Shown here in pieces: positions 33,601-42,475 of a DNA stretch of 64,000 nucleotides. The notes under the pieces are model-generated. The model saw nothing but the letters and a program-made list of their open reading frames with translations, did not search any database and had not been told where the DNA came from. The first letter of the stretch is position 1. Every line of letters begins with the position of its first letter. A program made the translations under genes and the position numbers. The DNA is from Serripes groenlandicus (lineage: Eukaryota; Mollusca; Bivalvia; Cardiida; Cardiidae), in contig JASEVX010000010.1 of NCBI GenBank assembly GCA_031761405.1, positions 34,281,322-34,345,321 on the forward strand, given 5' to 3'.

Positions 33601-34003
33601 TATTTGGCAACTATCACAGTTATCCGATAAATGTACCGGTGCTCTTAGTTGTACAGGTCCATTCTTTGTAACTACATTATATAGACAAGTTAACAGAACG
33701 TCTGGCGTTATAAGCCGACTGCCAGACATACAGCCGTCTAACGTTTTTCAGGACGCCTATGACATGCCCGTAATAGACGGACTACTGCAAAAGAACTGTA
33801 TGAATACGACAGCTTTACCTCCGCATAAAGTGTCTATATGTCAGATATGGAAGGCTAGGGGAATGAAGAACAGAACACTGAGTGAGAAGGCACTAACCTA
33901 TCACACGTGGTATCATACTTACCATTATCCCGTGACCTACTCGGAATCAAACGGAGTTTTTAAAGTTCTTCCTCATGCTAAAATATATGGTCAAAATTTA
34001 TGA
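22178..34003 (+). CDS. DXD/GT32-type glycosyltransferase (alpha-1,4-galactosyl/GlcNAc-transferase-like), two exons
   Basis: Coding exons 22178-22517 and 33366-34003 join in phase 1 (g|TA gives Val114) to a 325-residue protein, close to the usual 320-360 of the family. Residues 7-27 form one hydrophobic segment after a short basic start, as in a type II Golgi membrane enzyme. Residues 51-59 (IPRIIHFIW) and the WxYxFWT stretch near 84-90 are the family's N-terminal signature. SDMLRYLIIHRYGGAYFDLD near 121-140 carries the DLD (DXD) motif at 138-140, which binds metal and nucleotide sugar. HTWYH at 293-297 matches the conserved C-terminal His/Trp block. Relatives transfer Gal or GlcNAc from UDP-sugar to glycolipid or O-glycan acceptors in the Golgi; the exact donor and acceptor cannot be told here. 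The splice sites are g|gtaggt and a pyrimidine-rich ..tttttag. The start could be the first or second of two adjacent Met codons. An in-frame stop (TAA) 21 nt upstream excludes an earlier start in this exon. Confidence 0.85.
22575..22775 (-). repeat. tRNA-derived SINE beside the exon 1 donor
   Basis: Minus-strand head ggaagctcagtcgttagcga and gggttcgaaccccagctcg. The body includes aaagcagtcagttgcttggc. It ends cgtgatatgactgaa at the plus-strand point where similarity between the two glycosyltransferase exon copies stops. Confidence 0.55.
22799..23053. mobile_element. 255-bp foldback element
   Basis: 33-bp terminal inverted repeats (22799-22831 and 23021-23053; two mismatches) begin atatcgaggacttggcgtga. 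A central palindrome aaatttaggtgctattgctc/gagcaatggcacctaaattt lies at 22889-22936. No coding capacity. MITE-like, in the glycosyltransferase intron. Confidence 0.65.
23284..23520 (-). repeat. tRNA-derived SINE, second copy
   Basis: Same body (cagtcctatcacagcagcct, gcagcaactggctgcttttc, caattggtgcattgacc on plus) with a decayed head (gctggggttggaacctctgg). Confidence 0.5.
23524..23612 (+). repeat. Fragment of a 'ctgcgtaatgtatcgaccagatcagc' repeat
   Basis: catctgcgtaatgtatcgac, ctgatccggccgacacattc and cgtctaaggggaataagag are nearly identical to 29955-30045. Internally self-complementary (gatcagcctg/actgatcc). Confidence 0.5.
24047..24244 (+). mobile_element. TTAA MITE, centre partly deleted
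   Basis: ttaacactttccctcataaa at the left and tatcgcataagggacttgattaa at the right. The left arm of the central palindrome is missing. Lies in the glycosyltransferase intron. Confidence 0.6.
24660..24764 (+). repeat. 21-bp tandem repeat, about 5 units
   Basis: The unit atctgtttgcactatatagtt repeats at exactly 21 bp (starts 24660, 24681, 24702, 24723, 24744). Confidence 0.75.
25078..25735. repeat. Giant inverted minisatellite (foldback)
   Basis: The left arm 25078-25395 is made of acttctaacttc/attacttctaac units. The right arm 25404-25735 is the inverse (gaagttagaagtaatg). Outer ends ggaagccctggagggacttc and gaagtccctccatggcttcc are also complementary, so one large palindrome encloses the satellite. 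Frames reading EVRSNEVRS are only repeat. Confidence 0.75.
26324..26681. mobile_element. 358-bp element with perfect 21-bp inverted termini
   Basis: The right end (26661-26681) is the exact reverse complement of 26324-26344 (agggacttgctcctctaaaa plus one a). No clear target duplication. The interior is not recognised. Confidence 0.55.
26668..26844 (+). pseudogene. Open-frame fragment of unknown origin
   Basis: The frame is open from 26668, reads LIQRAVGETSRPRAKRYQTI, then DHRCSILKKRYETGALELMA and YADSHLSSYT, and stops at 26842-26844. It lacks an ATG. It begins inside the right end of the inverted-repeat element 26324-26681 and continues outside it. It may be the tail of a dead transposon gene. 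Family not recognised. Confidence 0.2.
27050..27590 (+). repeat. About 202-bp tandem repeat, 2.7 units
   Basis: ctgcatgtatatatttcttg recurs at about 27050, 27252 and 27453. Each is followed by tttatgcataaaataaaat, cagtttgtctcatgtaattt and gatttgcaaacgcatcagaa. Shorter half-units sit at about 27193 and 27400. Confidence 0.65.
27644..27673 (+). repeat. 30-nt poly-C run
   Basis: Uninterrupted C tract after ctctaatgatt. Its length is probably unreliable in the assembly. Confidence 0.85.
27807..28007. mobile_element. Third TTAA-type inverted-repeat element
   Basis: The ends ccaacccataacctgtatgac and gggtcaggtcatgggttaa are imperfect inverted repeats with TTAA on the right. A central hairpin ctaacctgtcattacag..ctgtaatgacaggtaag lies at about 27930-27959. 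About 200 bp, same design as the main MITE but unrelated ends. Confidence 0.5.
28286..28502 (+). mobile_element. TTAA MITE, complete
   Basis: 217 bp, ttaacccttctgacacttct to gatatatgtgtgggagggttaa. gcagcagacggcttttcgaa and the central gaaattgttcaaaacgagta are present. Confidence 0.65.
28656..28861 (+). mobile_element. TTAA MITE, complete, left TTAA mutated
   Basis: It starts ataaaccctttctcatttac and ends gatttgttgtaagtgggaaagagttaa. A further fragment (gagcaatgtctcctttatgg, about 28570) lies just before it. Confidence 0.6.
28950..29035 (-). repeat. tRNA-like head
   Basis: Minus strand: gtggtgcagaggtagagcgt and cttgttcgagtcccgcgat. The acceptor stem does not pair. Probably a SINE remnant. 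Confidence 0.35.
29545..29600 (+). repeat. (aacat)n tract
   Basis: ataacataacataacatatc followed by tttatttagcattaac. Could be the tail of a decayed retroelement. Confidence 0.4.
29652..29854 (+). mobile_element. TTAA MITE, degenerate left end
   Basis: ttgaggctttcccacttgca at the left and tgctgtatgtggaaagggttaa at the right. The interior has ttccacaatgttttaaactt. Confidence 0.5.
29877..30214. mobile_element. Possible hAT-type inverted-repeat element with a nested repeat
   Basis: The left end ccaggggcgtagctcc and right end gcttcgcccctgg are imperfect inverted repeats with CAGGGG-like hAT termini. GTGTC lies on both flanks. Inside is a separate repeat (29955-30160) beginning catctgcgtaatgtatcgac and ending gggtcgatactttacgcaga; its left half also occurs at 23524-23612. 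Confidence 0.35.
30061..30833 (+). repeat. Recent 387-bp direct tandem duplication
   Basis: Unit 1 30061-30447 and unit 2 30448-30833 are nearly identical, differing at scattered bases and one A in a run. The unit holds the right end of the hAT-like element plus about 60% of a reversed TTAA MITE. The junction falls inside the MITE centre (..aaattgagca). Confidence 0.85.
30706..30915 (-). mobile_element. TTAA MITE, reverse orientation, complete
   Basis: Read on the minus strand it runs ttaactctttccctcatgta.. to ..gtatgaggaaaagggttg. Belongs to the subfamily with cataggttatccattcaatt. Its left part is repeated at 30319-30447 by the tandem duplication. Confidence 0.65.
30916..33365. other. End of the glycosyltransferase intron, no feature
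   Basis: AT-rich. A small stem gggactac/gtagtccc lies at 32147-32170. A short minus frame at about 31120-31250 was considered and dropped. Confidence 0.4.
33366..34003 (+). CDS. Glycosyltransferase exon 2 (DXD catalytic core to C-terminus)
   Basis: A polypyrimidine tract ending in ttttttag precedes the exon. The frame opens V-T-S-D-V-M-R-S-D-M-L-R-Y and runs 211 codons from Thr115 to a TGA. It contains the YGGAYFDLD metal-binding motif, a GHPFYELV segment equivalent to the family's GHPF block, and a C-terminal HTWYH. There is no internal stop, so this exon looks functional. Its GC content is clearly higher than the surrounding intron. Confidence 0.88.
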
Positions 34004-34559
34004 ACATTATCGATGAAACAGTTGTTTATTGTTGCTGTCTTTTTAAACGTCAAAACTACTCAAGTTTTAACAAGTGTGCGGCGACTGTTAGACATAGAAC
34101 GCCAGTGTTAATCTTAATCAGCTAGTTCCTGGACGCTGTCTGATCTGGGTATCACTATCATAAACGGACCGAAGACATTTCTTTTAGATCCTCCTGCTTG
34201 GATTCACAGGCATGTACTTATTTCCCGCTCGTGTACTAATTACGTAAAGGTTGGTTTTAGTGGAGCACCGCACAAATGTTCTAACTACGTCGACAATATA
34301 CATTATATAATTGCAGTTGCTTCAAAAACACTGTGAATCACTCGTTTTGATTTGTTCAAAACCGATCACATGACTAAAAGGAATTGCGTTTATTTTCCAA
34401 TAACTGCAATTAATCACATGATCAGTTCACGGAACTACTTTCGGAAAATACCTTTAATTTCGTCAGTAAACCGTAAACAATACCACAAATAATTATGCCG
34501 AGGTCATACATTTATTCAGCTTAGTTTATCAAAAGTAATAATGAATAATAGATATTATA

Positions 34560-34745
34560 TTTATCACATAAAGTGACTTATGAGGCGTATTTCGATGAAA
34601 AAATGTACTTAACGTTTACAATATTTCTAGATGAAATTTACGGGGTTTGGCGCCAAAGTGACTAACGTATGACGTCAAAACGCTGACGTGACGTCATTTT
34701 CCTAGTATTAGGTAATTTTCCTAGTATCAGGTCATGTTCACCCGC
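34560..34745 (+). repeat. Dispersed repeat with a TTTGGCGCCAAA palindrome, copy 1
   Basis: gacttatgaggcgtatttcg..tttggcgccaaa..cgctgacgtgacgtcattttc is similar to 41935-42060. It also holds two TGACGTCA-like sites. Confidence 0.5.
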
Positions 34746-35552
34746 GTAAAGAACATAAAAAAGAGATCCCAATTTTCAATTTATATGTTCCTTTTCAAAC
34801 AATTCTTTCGATGAAAAATAGCTGTTTTTTTCTTAAACTGCAATTATAAGAGTTTAATGTATGTTTTGGTACAGTTATAAGAGTATAACACGAAATTGCC
34901 AAATTACACGTATTGTACATAGTATTTCTTTGTGTTTACCTGGTAAACATAGTAGAACCACTAGTGACTCCTTTATTTCGTTTTCGAAAAGATGAACTTT
35001 AAATGTGATTCATTAGAATAACATGTCTTTGTATTTCTGTTATATACATAATAAGCTTCTCACAACCTTATCTGACTTTCATTTTCGACCAGATACACCA
35101 ATGCGTAACCTTTTTTACATGTACCATATCGCATACTTGTTGCAGTAAAGGTGTCCTCTTGTAAACATCTGACATGGATAATTTCAGGAACAAATTAGGT
35201 GTAATAGCCATTTCCCATTAGATAGATTGAGTTCTAGTATTTGTTCAATGACCTATACATTGAATACTTATTGCTACCATTTTGTGTAGCAAATGTATGA
35301 CATGTACTTGAGTAGTATTAACATACTAAGTTCATATTGATTAGATTCATATTCATGTATTCCATGTAAATGATAAACTATTGACTAATTATTTAGTATT
35401 TAGTATATATCATTCGTTCCTCCTATGTGTATATTCATTTTTTAAGTATTGAGTATAGTTATTTCTATGCACAGCACTCATGTGCGTTCTTCTATTCCCA
35501 TTTATCTCACAATTTATTCTAATAGAATACCAACTTTTTGTAAATAACGGGT

Positions 35553-35629
35553 TTATTGAAGATATTTGTATTATGTTTGATGACTTATAAGTTATAAGTC
35601 ATCAAACATAATACAAATATCTTCAATAA
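35553..35629. repeat. Perfect 38-bp inverted repeat, 1-nt spacer
   Basis: 35553-35590 is exactly complementary to 35592-35629 around a single g. It lies 1.55 kb beyond the glycosyltransferase stop. Confidence 0.8.
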
Positions 35630-36065
35630 GTTATAACCCCAAAGGCAGCTCTTTGTAATTGTAAATGTATTTGTATATACATCTGTAAATATGCACAAGT
35701 CACAATATTAAACGATTTACTTATTTTACTCACTTACTTATATTTTATTTTCTCTCCAATTATTTAAAATATATTATCAGGTGACTTTTAAGTATATGTA
35801 TATATACTTTTATTGTTGCTAATGTAATGAAAAGGAAAGAAAAGAAACCCCATTAGCAGTTCCTTTATTTTTCGTTTTGCTATGGTTTGGTAAAGTATTG
35901 GAAATACATGTATATATCTAGTTTATTAATTGCATTGTGTGATGCAACCGAATACCTGTTCTTCTCAACTAATAAAGAGAGTATGTGGTTTTTACATACA
36001 TAGAACCTTAATTCCTTTGTAATTCACAACATGCACTGACTGAATAGCAACTTGTATATAGCCTA

Positions 36066-36112
36066 CCATACCTCTCAAAACGAAAGTACGAATTCATACT
36101 TTCGTTTTTCAG
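36066..36112. repeat. 12-bp stem with 8-nt loop
   Basis: aaaacgaaagta..tactttcgtttt around cgaattca, followed by more T. Could be a small hairpin; no other feature attached. Confidence 0.35.
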
Positions 36113-37200
36113 TTATATGAGCCAATCACCAACTAACACAACAACGTAAGGTATATGTGACCAGTGTAGATCTAGATCAAACTCTGCGTATCCCAGTCTG
36201 ATCTTGATTTCAGATTATGGCACCGTTTTCGTTAAGCTTGTATAACAATGTAAACGTTTGAATCCCATGGCATGACTGCATAGACCAGCCTTTATTCACA
36301 CGTACATGATATTCACATCTTTTTGTCGAGGAGCATGTCTCATATATCTAGTTGTGTGTGCCGTTTTCATGGGCAGACAGTTGATTGCATGCATCAAGTA
36401 GTTGCAAAACCTAAATTGGAGAGTTTATTCCAAAGAAACTAGTGATACTTTTTTTCACGTTGAGGCAAAGTCATCGTCGGAAATTACGCTATTTGATGCA
36501 TTTATTTAACGTTGGTCTACAATTGAAGAATTGCTCCAGTATATGAGAACATGTATTAGTTGGTACATGTACCTCTGAATAGTGTTGGTTCAGAGAATCT
36601 TGTCTGATATTGTAATATGTGAATAACGTAGACCGGATCTATTCTTTTCATATTAAACCAATTTGTACCTTTTCCAATGCACGGGCTAAATTAGAAGAGC
36701 TCATTACTTGCCAAAAACGGTCATACACACGGGTATTAGGATGATTCAGAACGTTGAAGTTGAGTTGTTCTACCGTAAGATGTAGGCCTATTATTTTTCA
36801 GGTGTAATTCTAAATGAGATGCTTTATAAGGAACTGCAATCGATTCAACATGTCTACTGCCTTGAAAACATGTGATGAAATTTAGACCCCCAACCTTATT
36901 TGAAGCATATGGTGGGAAAACTAAACATATATGGTTTATTACATGTTTATTACATGTATGTAACTGCTGTCATCGTATTTTAATTACAACAGACTATATG
37001 AATCAGAGTATCAAAACGATTGTGATTTTTGAAAGGACATATTCGAAAATAAAAAAACAGTATATTTCGACGACCAATCGATGAAGTGAGTGTTTATGGG
37101 CATACACTCTCTGTTGCAATAAAAAGACTGGTCAGATCACTGTAGTCATAGAGTTATGCATCACTTTCGGGCCTAGTTTGTGACAGTTGTAGAGCTTGCT

Positions 37201-37384
37201 TTACCCTTTCCCACATACAGACGCTGTTTGACCCCTATGCAGCAGACAGCTTTTGAAAACATTATGGCAAAAGGAGAAACTGTTCATGATGAGCAATTTT
37301 ACCTTTGCCACAATGTTTTCAACTGTATTCAATAATCAAACTTTCGTCTGCTGCAGTCTTGTTTTATTTGAGAGAGAGATAATT
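37201..37384 (+). mobile_element. TTAA MITE, right end decayed
   Basis: Left end ttaccctttcccacatacag, centre gagaaactgttcatgatgag, right end gtctgctgcagtcttgtttt..gagagagataatt. It ends about 45 bp before the candidate exon at 37430. Confidence 0.6.
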
Positions 37385-37429
37385 CATCCCTTTATCAAAC
37401 GCACATTTCCTTGTTGTTCACAGTTAAAG

Positions 37430-37600
37430 AAATGAACTTGACCTTTTCCCATACCAGAAGTCCATGCCTCTTGGATGTGTCCTGTCTGACCTTCACCTTG
37501 GAGAAAAGATGCACCAGATAGAGTTGAGAATGGCTGACATTGTGTCAAGACTAGCCAAAGAATCAGAAATTCCAAGTGCATTTATAGAAAGTACATTTTA
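37430..37600 (+). CDS. Possible penultimate exon of an unrecognised gene
   Basis: After a pyrimidine-rich stretch and an AG at 37428-37429, one frame reads NELDLFPYQKSMPLGCVLSD, then LHLGEKMHQIELRMADIVSR and LAKESEIPSAFIESTF, to a TA|gtaaaa donor. The composition is protein-like, unlike the repeat-derived frames around it. Joining at phase 2 to the AG-preceded block at 38627 gives a clean C-terminus. The family is not recognised, and upstream exons were not found. Confidence 0.4.
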
Positions 37601-37615
37601 GTAAAAGATGATTCA

Positions 37616-37840
37616 TTAAACCCTTTCTCTCATCCCTTTCTGCTGTTAACAACTGGGAAAACATCATTTTTGAATTCTTTGGAGTGAGTTGCCGGGGATC
37701 AAACGCGCGACCTTCCACACTTGAGGCGTACCCTCTACCACTGATGCGCTGAACAATAAAAACAAAATGTTTTATATAGTGTTGAAATATTTAGCTAAAA
37801 GGAGAAATTGTCCATATTATCATTTGCTTTGCGCTTGAAT
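37616..37840 (+). mobile_element. TTAA MITE left part interrupted by a tRNA-like repeat
   Basis: ttaaaccctttctctcatcc opens the copy. A tRNA-like block at 37690-37752 intervenes, and aaaaggagaaattgtccata (about 37797) is the resumed centre. No right terminus. Confidence 0.35.
37690..37752 (-). repeat. tRNA-like head inserted in a MITE
   Basis: Minus strand: cagtggtagagggtacgcct and cgtttgatccccggc give box A- and B-like sequence. The flanks are MITE pieces. Confidence 0.35.
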
Positions 37841-38138
37841 ATGTGAAATATGAAACTGTCATTCTAAAGAGGTTCCTGTAGAATCAAACTGTATCCTGAT
37901 CTAACATCGAAACTCGAAGACACTAGAGACACCAAAAGACATCCATATTGTTCGCAAGGGTAATATTAAATATTATTGAAAGTGACACATCAATTACTGT
38001 ATACTCATGTCATAGATCCTTCAAAATTCAAAACATCATTATAATAGTATGAACAAATACAAACTAATATAAGTATTTTAAACAGAGTTTGCAACATAAC
38101 ATGGTTTGTATAAGGTAAAGATGAACCATTGATATGTG

Positions 38139-38602
38139 TCAACCCTCTCCCACTTAAAGTTTTCCAGCCTCAATTTGAAGTATCTACAGCAGATGATTTT
38201 TGAAAACATTACATCAAAAGAAAAATTGCTCATTAACACAATTCAATTCAATAATTATACTTTCATATATTGAGAGGTTTCCAATTTTTTGCCTTCATAT
38301 TTTCAAACTCGTCTGTGGCAGATTTGTTAGTTTAAACATATTTTATTGAGAAAAGTTGCACATTGGTATATATGTAATACATGTTATGTTCATAGGATTG
38401 GAAAACAAGCGTCATAGACACTTATACAAATTCCTTTCCTCAAATAAATTTGCATCATATTCAAAATTACATGGCGTATTGATAGTGAGTTTACATGATA
38501 TATGATAAATGAAATTAGACTATACTATTGTCTCAATATATCTTAATTTAAAATAAAAAATGTCTTTATAACATAATATTGTTGTATGCGGAAAAGGGTT
38601 AA
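38139..38602 (+). mobile_element. TTAA MITE with about 240 bp inserted near its right end
   Basis: It starts caaccctctcccacttaaag and the right side reaches ggcagatttgttag at 38331. The final block gttgtatgcggaaaagggttaa appears only at 38581-38602. The AT-rich insert between them is unidentified. Confidence 0.5.
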
Positions 38603-38626
38603 GTGTTAATTGTATTTCTCTTTCAG

Positions 38627-38687
38627 CGACCAGGAAGTTTTAGAAGCAGAGATAGTGTTTGGAAATAAAACTAATGTTGTTCAATAG
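38627..38687 (+). CDS. Possible last exon of the same unrecognised gene
   Basis: It follows a strong 3' splice site (gtatttctctttcag). One base completes a Tyr codon with the exon at 37430-37600, then DQEVLEAEIVFGNKTNVVQ and TAG. The intervening intron would be 1,026 nt and holds a tRNA-like repeat and MITE pieces. Confidence 0.35.
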
Positions 38688-39004
38688 CAAAAGTCTGCAA
38701 TATTAACATGGGAAATTAAGGGTTCTTTAGAAATGATAATTCTTCTTTTATGCTTTCTCACGCTGCGCCAATATTTAACAACTGTGCTCGGGCGACCAAA
38801 CTCTGTATAAAAACGTATAAATGGAACAAGACTGTATCCAATGACAGCATATCTGTCATAAACAGTATACGAACTTTTACCCATATAAATTGTGTTTGTT
38901 GTAGGGACCTTACATCTGTTTGTATTAGGAAATAGGTTAATCCAATAAGTGTACCTCTAAATTGATCAGTTTGTTTTGCTTGCTGTTTTACCCCACATCA
39001 AAAA

Positions 39005-39185
39005 TTCTTTCAGTTATATTATGTGATTTCATGGGTAAGTTACAAGTTCTACTGGTCCATTTATCCTGACATAAGTAAGTCGGTCGTATTGCTTACCCCA
39101 CAATCCTGAGTGCCAAGGAAGGAAAGGCCATAGAATCAATGTACGTATAACTGGGGATTGAACCTTATTTTGTCCTGCAAATCGA
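39005..39185 (-). repeat. tRNA-derived SINE, head decayed
   Basis: tcagttatattatgtgattt, ctggtccatttatcctgaca, gtgccaaggaaggaaaggcc and ctggggattgaacc (box B) in the same order as 49460-49622. Confidence 0.5.
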
Positions 39186-39210
39186 ATCGAAAGATCTCTC
39201 TCTGTTCATT

Positions 39211-40903
39211 AGCTCACCTGAGCACTAAGTGTTCAAGAGTAGCTATTGTGATAACATTGTGTTCCATGTGTGTCGTCAAGAATTGCCTGGATAACACTCT
39301 ACAGGCATAAATTTACATCCAATCTTCGTGAAAGTTCATCAGAATTTACATCTGCATCAAATATTGGCCAAATTTGAAACTGGATCATGTGAGGTCAGAA
39401 ATTAGATCACAATGTCTAATTGAATGAAAATCATGTTAACATTCTTGATGTGGCAATTTTAACTTCAGCATGTTGAAACTGTCAGAATAATTGTGTGGGT
39501 CATATCTAAACTATAGGTTTGAATATATCTCATGTCTGGTCAAAATATAGGTCACTAGATCAAAATGAAGATAATTCTTGTTTACAATCTGAATATAGGT
39601 CATGTGAGGTAAACAATTAGGTTACAATGTCATATGGAAGGAAAATCTTGTTATGGCTCTGGCGGTCGTATATTTAACTTGAGCATGTTGAAGCTTTGTC
39701 GGAATAACTGTCTTGATGATTTCTTGGATAAATTTAAATATAGGTCAAGTCCGTTCAAACACTAGGCCACAAGGCTAAATTTGAGAAATATCTTTTGAAC
39801 ATTATAGATTGCATGTTTTTCTCTAGCAGCTAGAATCTTTGCCTTGATAATATTTGGGCCAAGTTTGAATATGGGTCATGTTTGTTTGATAACTACGTCA
39901 CAAGGCCAAATTGAATGAAACTCTTGTTACAACTGCAAGCAATATTTTAACTTTAGAATGATACAACTTTGTCAGAATGGATATTTTGATGGTATCTTTG
40001 AATATTAGTCACATCTGGTCAAAAGGTAGGTCACAAGGTAAAATTGAAGGAAAATATTGTTAACACTCTGAAAGTCGTATTTTTAACTTCAGTATGTTGA
40101 AACTTTGTCAGAAAAATTGTTTTGGTGATTTCAAGGCACAGTTTGAATATAAGATCATGTCTGGTACACAAGAGCGCCGGAAGCGAACACCAATACTCGT
40201 CTGCTTTTTTTTAAGTCGAAAAAGGGGCATAACTGAGTAATTATTAAAGTCAGTTATGTGATTTGGTATAGCCATGGGTATTGCTCCTAGGAACATTTGA
40301 GTTATGAGGTAAGGTTAAATTTTTGTGACGATGACAACGCCAAGGGTATAACAAGAGCCCGTATTTGTTTCTACGAACAGACAAGCTAAATACCAGGTTA
40401 GAGCTAGAAACGTCAGAATGTTTGTCTTGAAAATATTTAGGCAAAGTTTGAATATGGGACATGTTGTTTTAATAACAAGGTCACTAAGCCAAATTAAAGG
40501 AAACTTGTTAATACTCTGTAAGCTGTATTTTCAACTTGAGCATGTTAACACTGTAAGAATGGATGTTTTTTTGATATCTATGCTAAGTTTGAATGTGGGT
40601 CATGTTCGGGCAAAAATTAGGTCACTCAGTAAAATGTAAGAAACATCTTGTTAACACTCTGGAAGTCGTATTTTTAACTTGAGCATGTTGAAATGTTGTC
40701 AACATGTTTTTCTTCATAACATCTAGGCAAAGTTTGAATATTGGTAATGTTGTGTCAAAAACAATGTCGCTGGCGAAATTGAAGGGAAATCTTGTCAACA
40801 TTCTAGTATCAGCTTACCTGACCGCAAAATGAGTTAATGTGATCGAAGATGCGGTTGGCATAACTCAGGTGCGCGATCCAGGGTTATAATGGCCCTCTTG
40901 TTT
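39211..40903 (+). mobile_element. Bivalve tandem-core element, long copy
   Basis: From agctcacctgagcactaagt to ctcaggtgcgcgatccaggg then ttataatggccctcttgttt. About nine to ten degenerate units with ttaacttgagcatgttgaaa and gtcactaagccaaattgaag. A different repeat (acaagagcgccggaagcg.., about 40168-40405) interrupts it. Confidence 0.6.
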
Positions 40904-41037
40904 GCTTTATTGGAAAGTGTTTGATTTTTTGTTCAAATAAACTTTATCATGACAACTTCTCTCAAGATTTCTCTCTGTAACTTTGATCATCTTTTAGTCC
41001 TTATTTTATGGTGTAAATTTCCCTTTATGCTCAAGAA

Positions 41038-41075
41038 ATTCCCTTTCCCACATACAGACGTTACTGGGGCACACT
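41038..41075 (+). mobile_element. TTAA MITE left-end fragment
   Basis: attccctttcccacatacagacg only. Unrelated sequence follows. Confidence 0.45.
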
Positions 41076-41227
41076 TCGTTTGAAAAGGGCTAGAGCTAGA
41101 CCTCATATCATTTTGAAATTACTTTGTATACAATTCTGTGAATGTGCTTTGATAATAAAAAGAGTACTAAGTACATATTTACGGCAGATCTAAAGGGACA
41201 AACACATTTTTATAAATTACATACGAT

Positions 41228-41360
41228 TTTTTTTTTTTCGCATGACATAGTATCTCGATCGCACGACTTAGTATCTAGTGCACACGAGATGGTATCTCGT
41301 TCGAACTATCTCGTTCGCACGACTTACTATCTCGAGATACTAAGTCGTGCGAACGAAGTA
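41228..41360. repeat. Tandem and inverted 'cgcacgacttagtatctcg' repeat
   Basis: Four to five copies of the motif (about 41240-41335) are followed by an inverted copy (cgagatactaagtcgtgcgaacga), making a dyad. Confidence 0.55.
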
Positions 41361-41548
41361 CAGATTAGCTATAGTACTGATTTTATTGTATTTGCGAGTG
41401 AACACTTTGTAAATTTCAATGGATGCCAAATGAAAGAGGTAACTAAAAATAACAAGTCAATATTTACCCAAGTTTTTATCTAGTAATTATTGAAATACAT
41501 ACATGTAAAATACAGTCACCGATTTAACACTAAAAACTTGACAATATG

Positions 41549-41730
41549 TAATCCCTTTCCCACGTACATCAACTCTGCAGCAGACAAACTACAATGTGAA
41601 ACATATCTATGAATATATCCATAATCATTTTATAGAGATCAAAACAATTATGACAAAAGGAACCACTTTTTTTTCAACAATGATATTAAAAGAAATTTGT
41701 CTGCCGCAGATGCATCGGTTTGATGGAAAA
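41549..41730 (+). mobile_element. TTAA MITE, degenerate
   Basis: Left end atccctttcccacgtacatc, ctctgcagcagaca, centre acaattatgacaaaaggaac, and right block tttgtctgccgcagatgcat. Terminal TTAA not kept. Confidence 0.5.
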
Positions 41731-41771
41731 CACTACTTTTAGATGTAACAGTTCGATTCTTTGATTTAATA

Positions 41772-41930
41772 GAGGATATTGCATGAGTGTTTATTTATTA
41801 TCACTTGTAATAAACGAGTTAACTAAGATGATGTGCTGTGAGCCTTGGTGAGCGTCATATTCTGATAAGTTAACGAGTTTATTAAAAGTGATGATAAATA
41901 AACACGAATGAGATATTCTGTGTATTACAT
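41772..41930. mobile_element. Long imperfect hairpin (about 52-bp arms)
   Basis: gcatgagtgtttatttatta..taaacgagttaac pairs with gttaacgagtttattaaaag..aataaacacgaatgag. The loop is about 50 bp. Foldback MITE or the end of a larger element; the adjoining 41925-42060 repeats at 34560-34745. Confidence 0.5.
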
Positions 41931-41934
41931 AAAA

Positions 41935-42060
41935 TGATTTATGAAGCGTATTTCGAAAAAAATGTACATGAAATTTGCCGGTTTTGGCGCCAATGTTGAC
42001 TTAAGTTATAATTGTCAAACCGCTGACGTGGTGTCAGTTTCATAGTTTGGTTCGCGTTGT
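41935..42060 (+). repeat. Dispersed repeat with a TTGGCGCCAA palindrome, copy 2
   Basis: gatttatgaagcgtatttcg..ttttggcgccaatgt..ccgctgacgtggtgtcag matches 34560-34745, but the CRE-like sites are mutated. Confidence 0.5.
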
Positions 42061-42475
42061 AACATTTTGAAAGACTTGAGCGTAAGACTGGAAACAAAAC
42101 TAGTAGTGTCATTTGATATTTATGTAATGGGATTTTGACACTCCCATAGCGGGCTTTATGTTATCAAAGATGATTCTTGTATGTTTCACAGTAAGCGGAA
42201 AAGGTGTTCCTTTCGAATGTGGCTCTAACAGGAGGAGTGCAATAGTAATAGCCCTTTGTGGCGCTTACAACTGGAAATACATGAGCCGAGTCTGGTTCTT
42301 ATTACATGTGCTTAAAGTGTAGACTCGGGCAAGACGGTGCATGCCCACGATCTCACGTGAACTTTCGTTGTCCGTCCGTCTACATCCTAGTTAGTCCTAA
42401 ATGCATCTTTCTACAAAAACAACTATAAGTGTAGCCCCATTAGTATCATGGGGCATCGGAGAGTTTACATGACTC
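42061..42475. other. No feature recognised
   Basis: Mixed-composition DNA without long frames or known repeats. Confidence 0.4.

Larger units (their letters stand above)
34004..37200. other. Downstream region of the glycosyltransferase gene
   Basis: Contains the TTTGGCGCCAAA repeat, the perfect 38-bp inverted repeat, and a fragment of a dispersed repeat near 36160 (ccagtgtagatctagatcaa). No poly(A) site is fixed and no upstream exon for the frame at 37430 was found. Confidence 0.4.
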
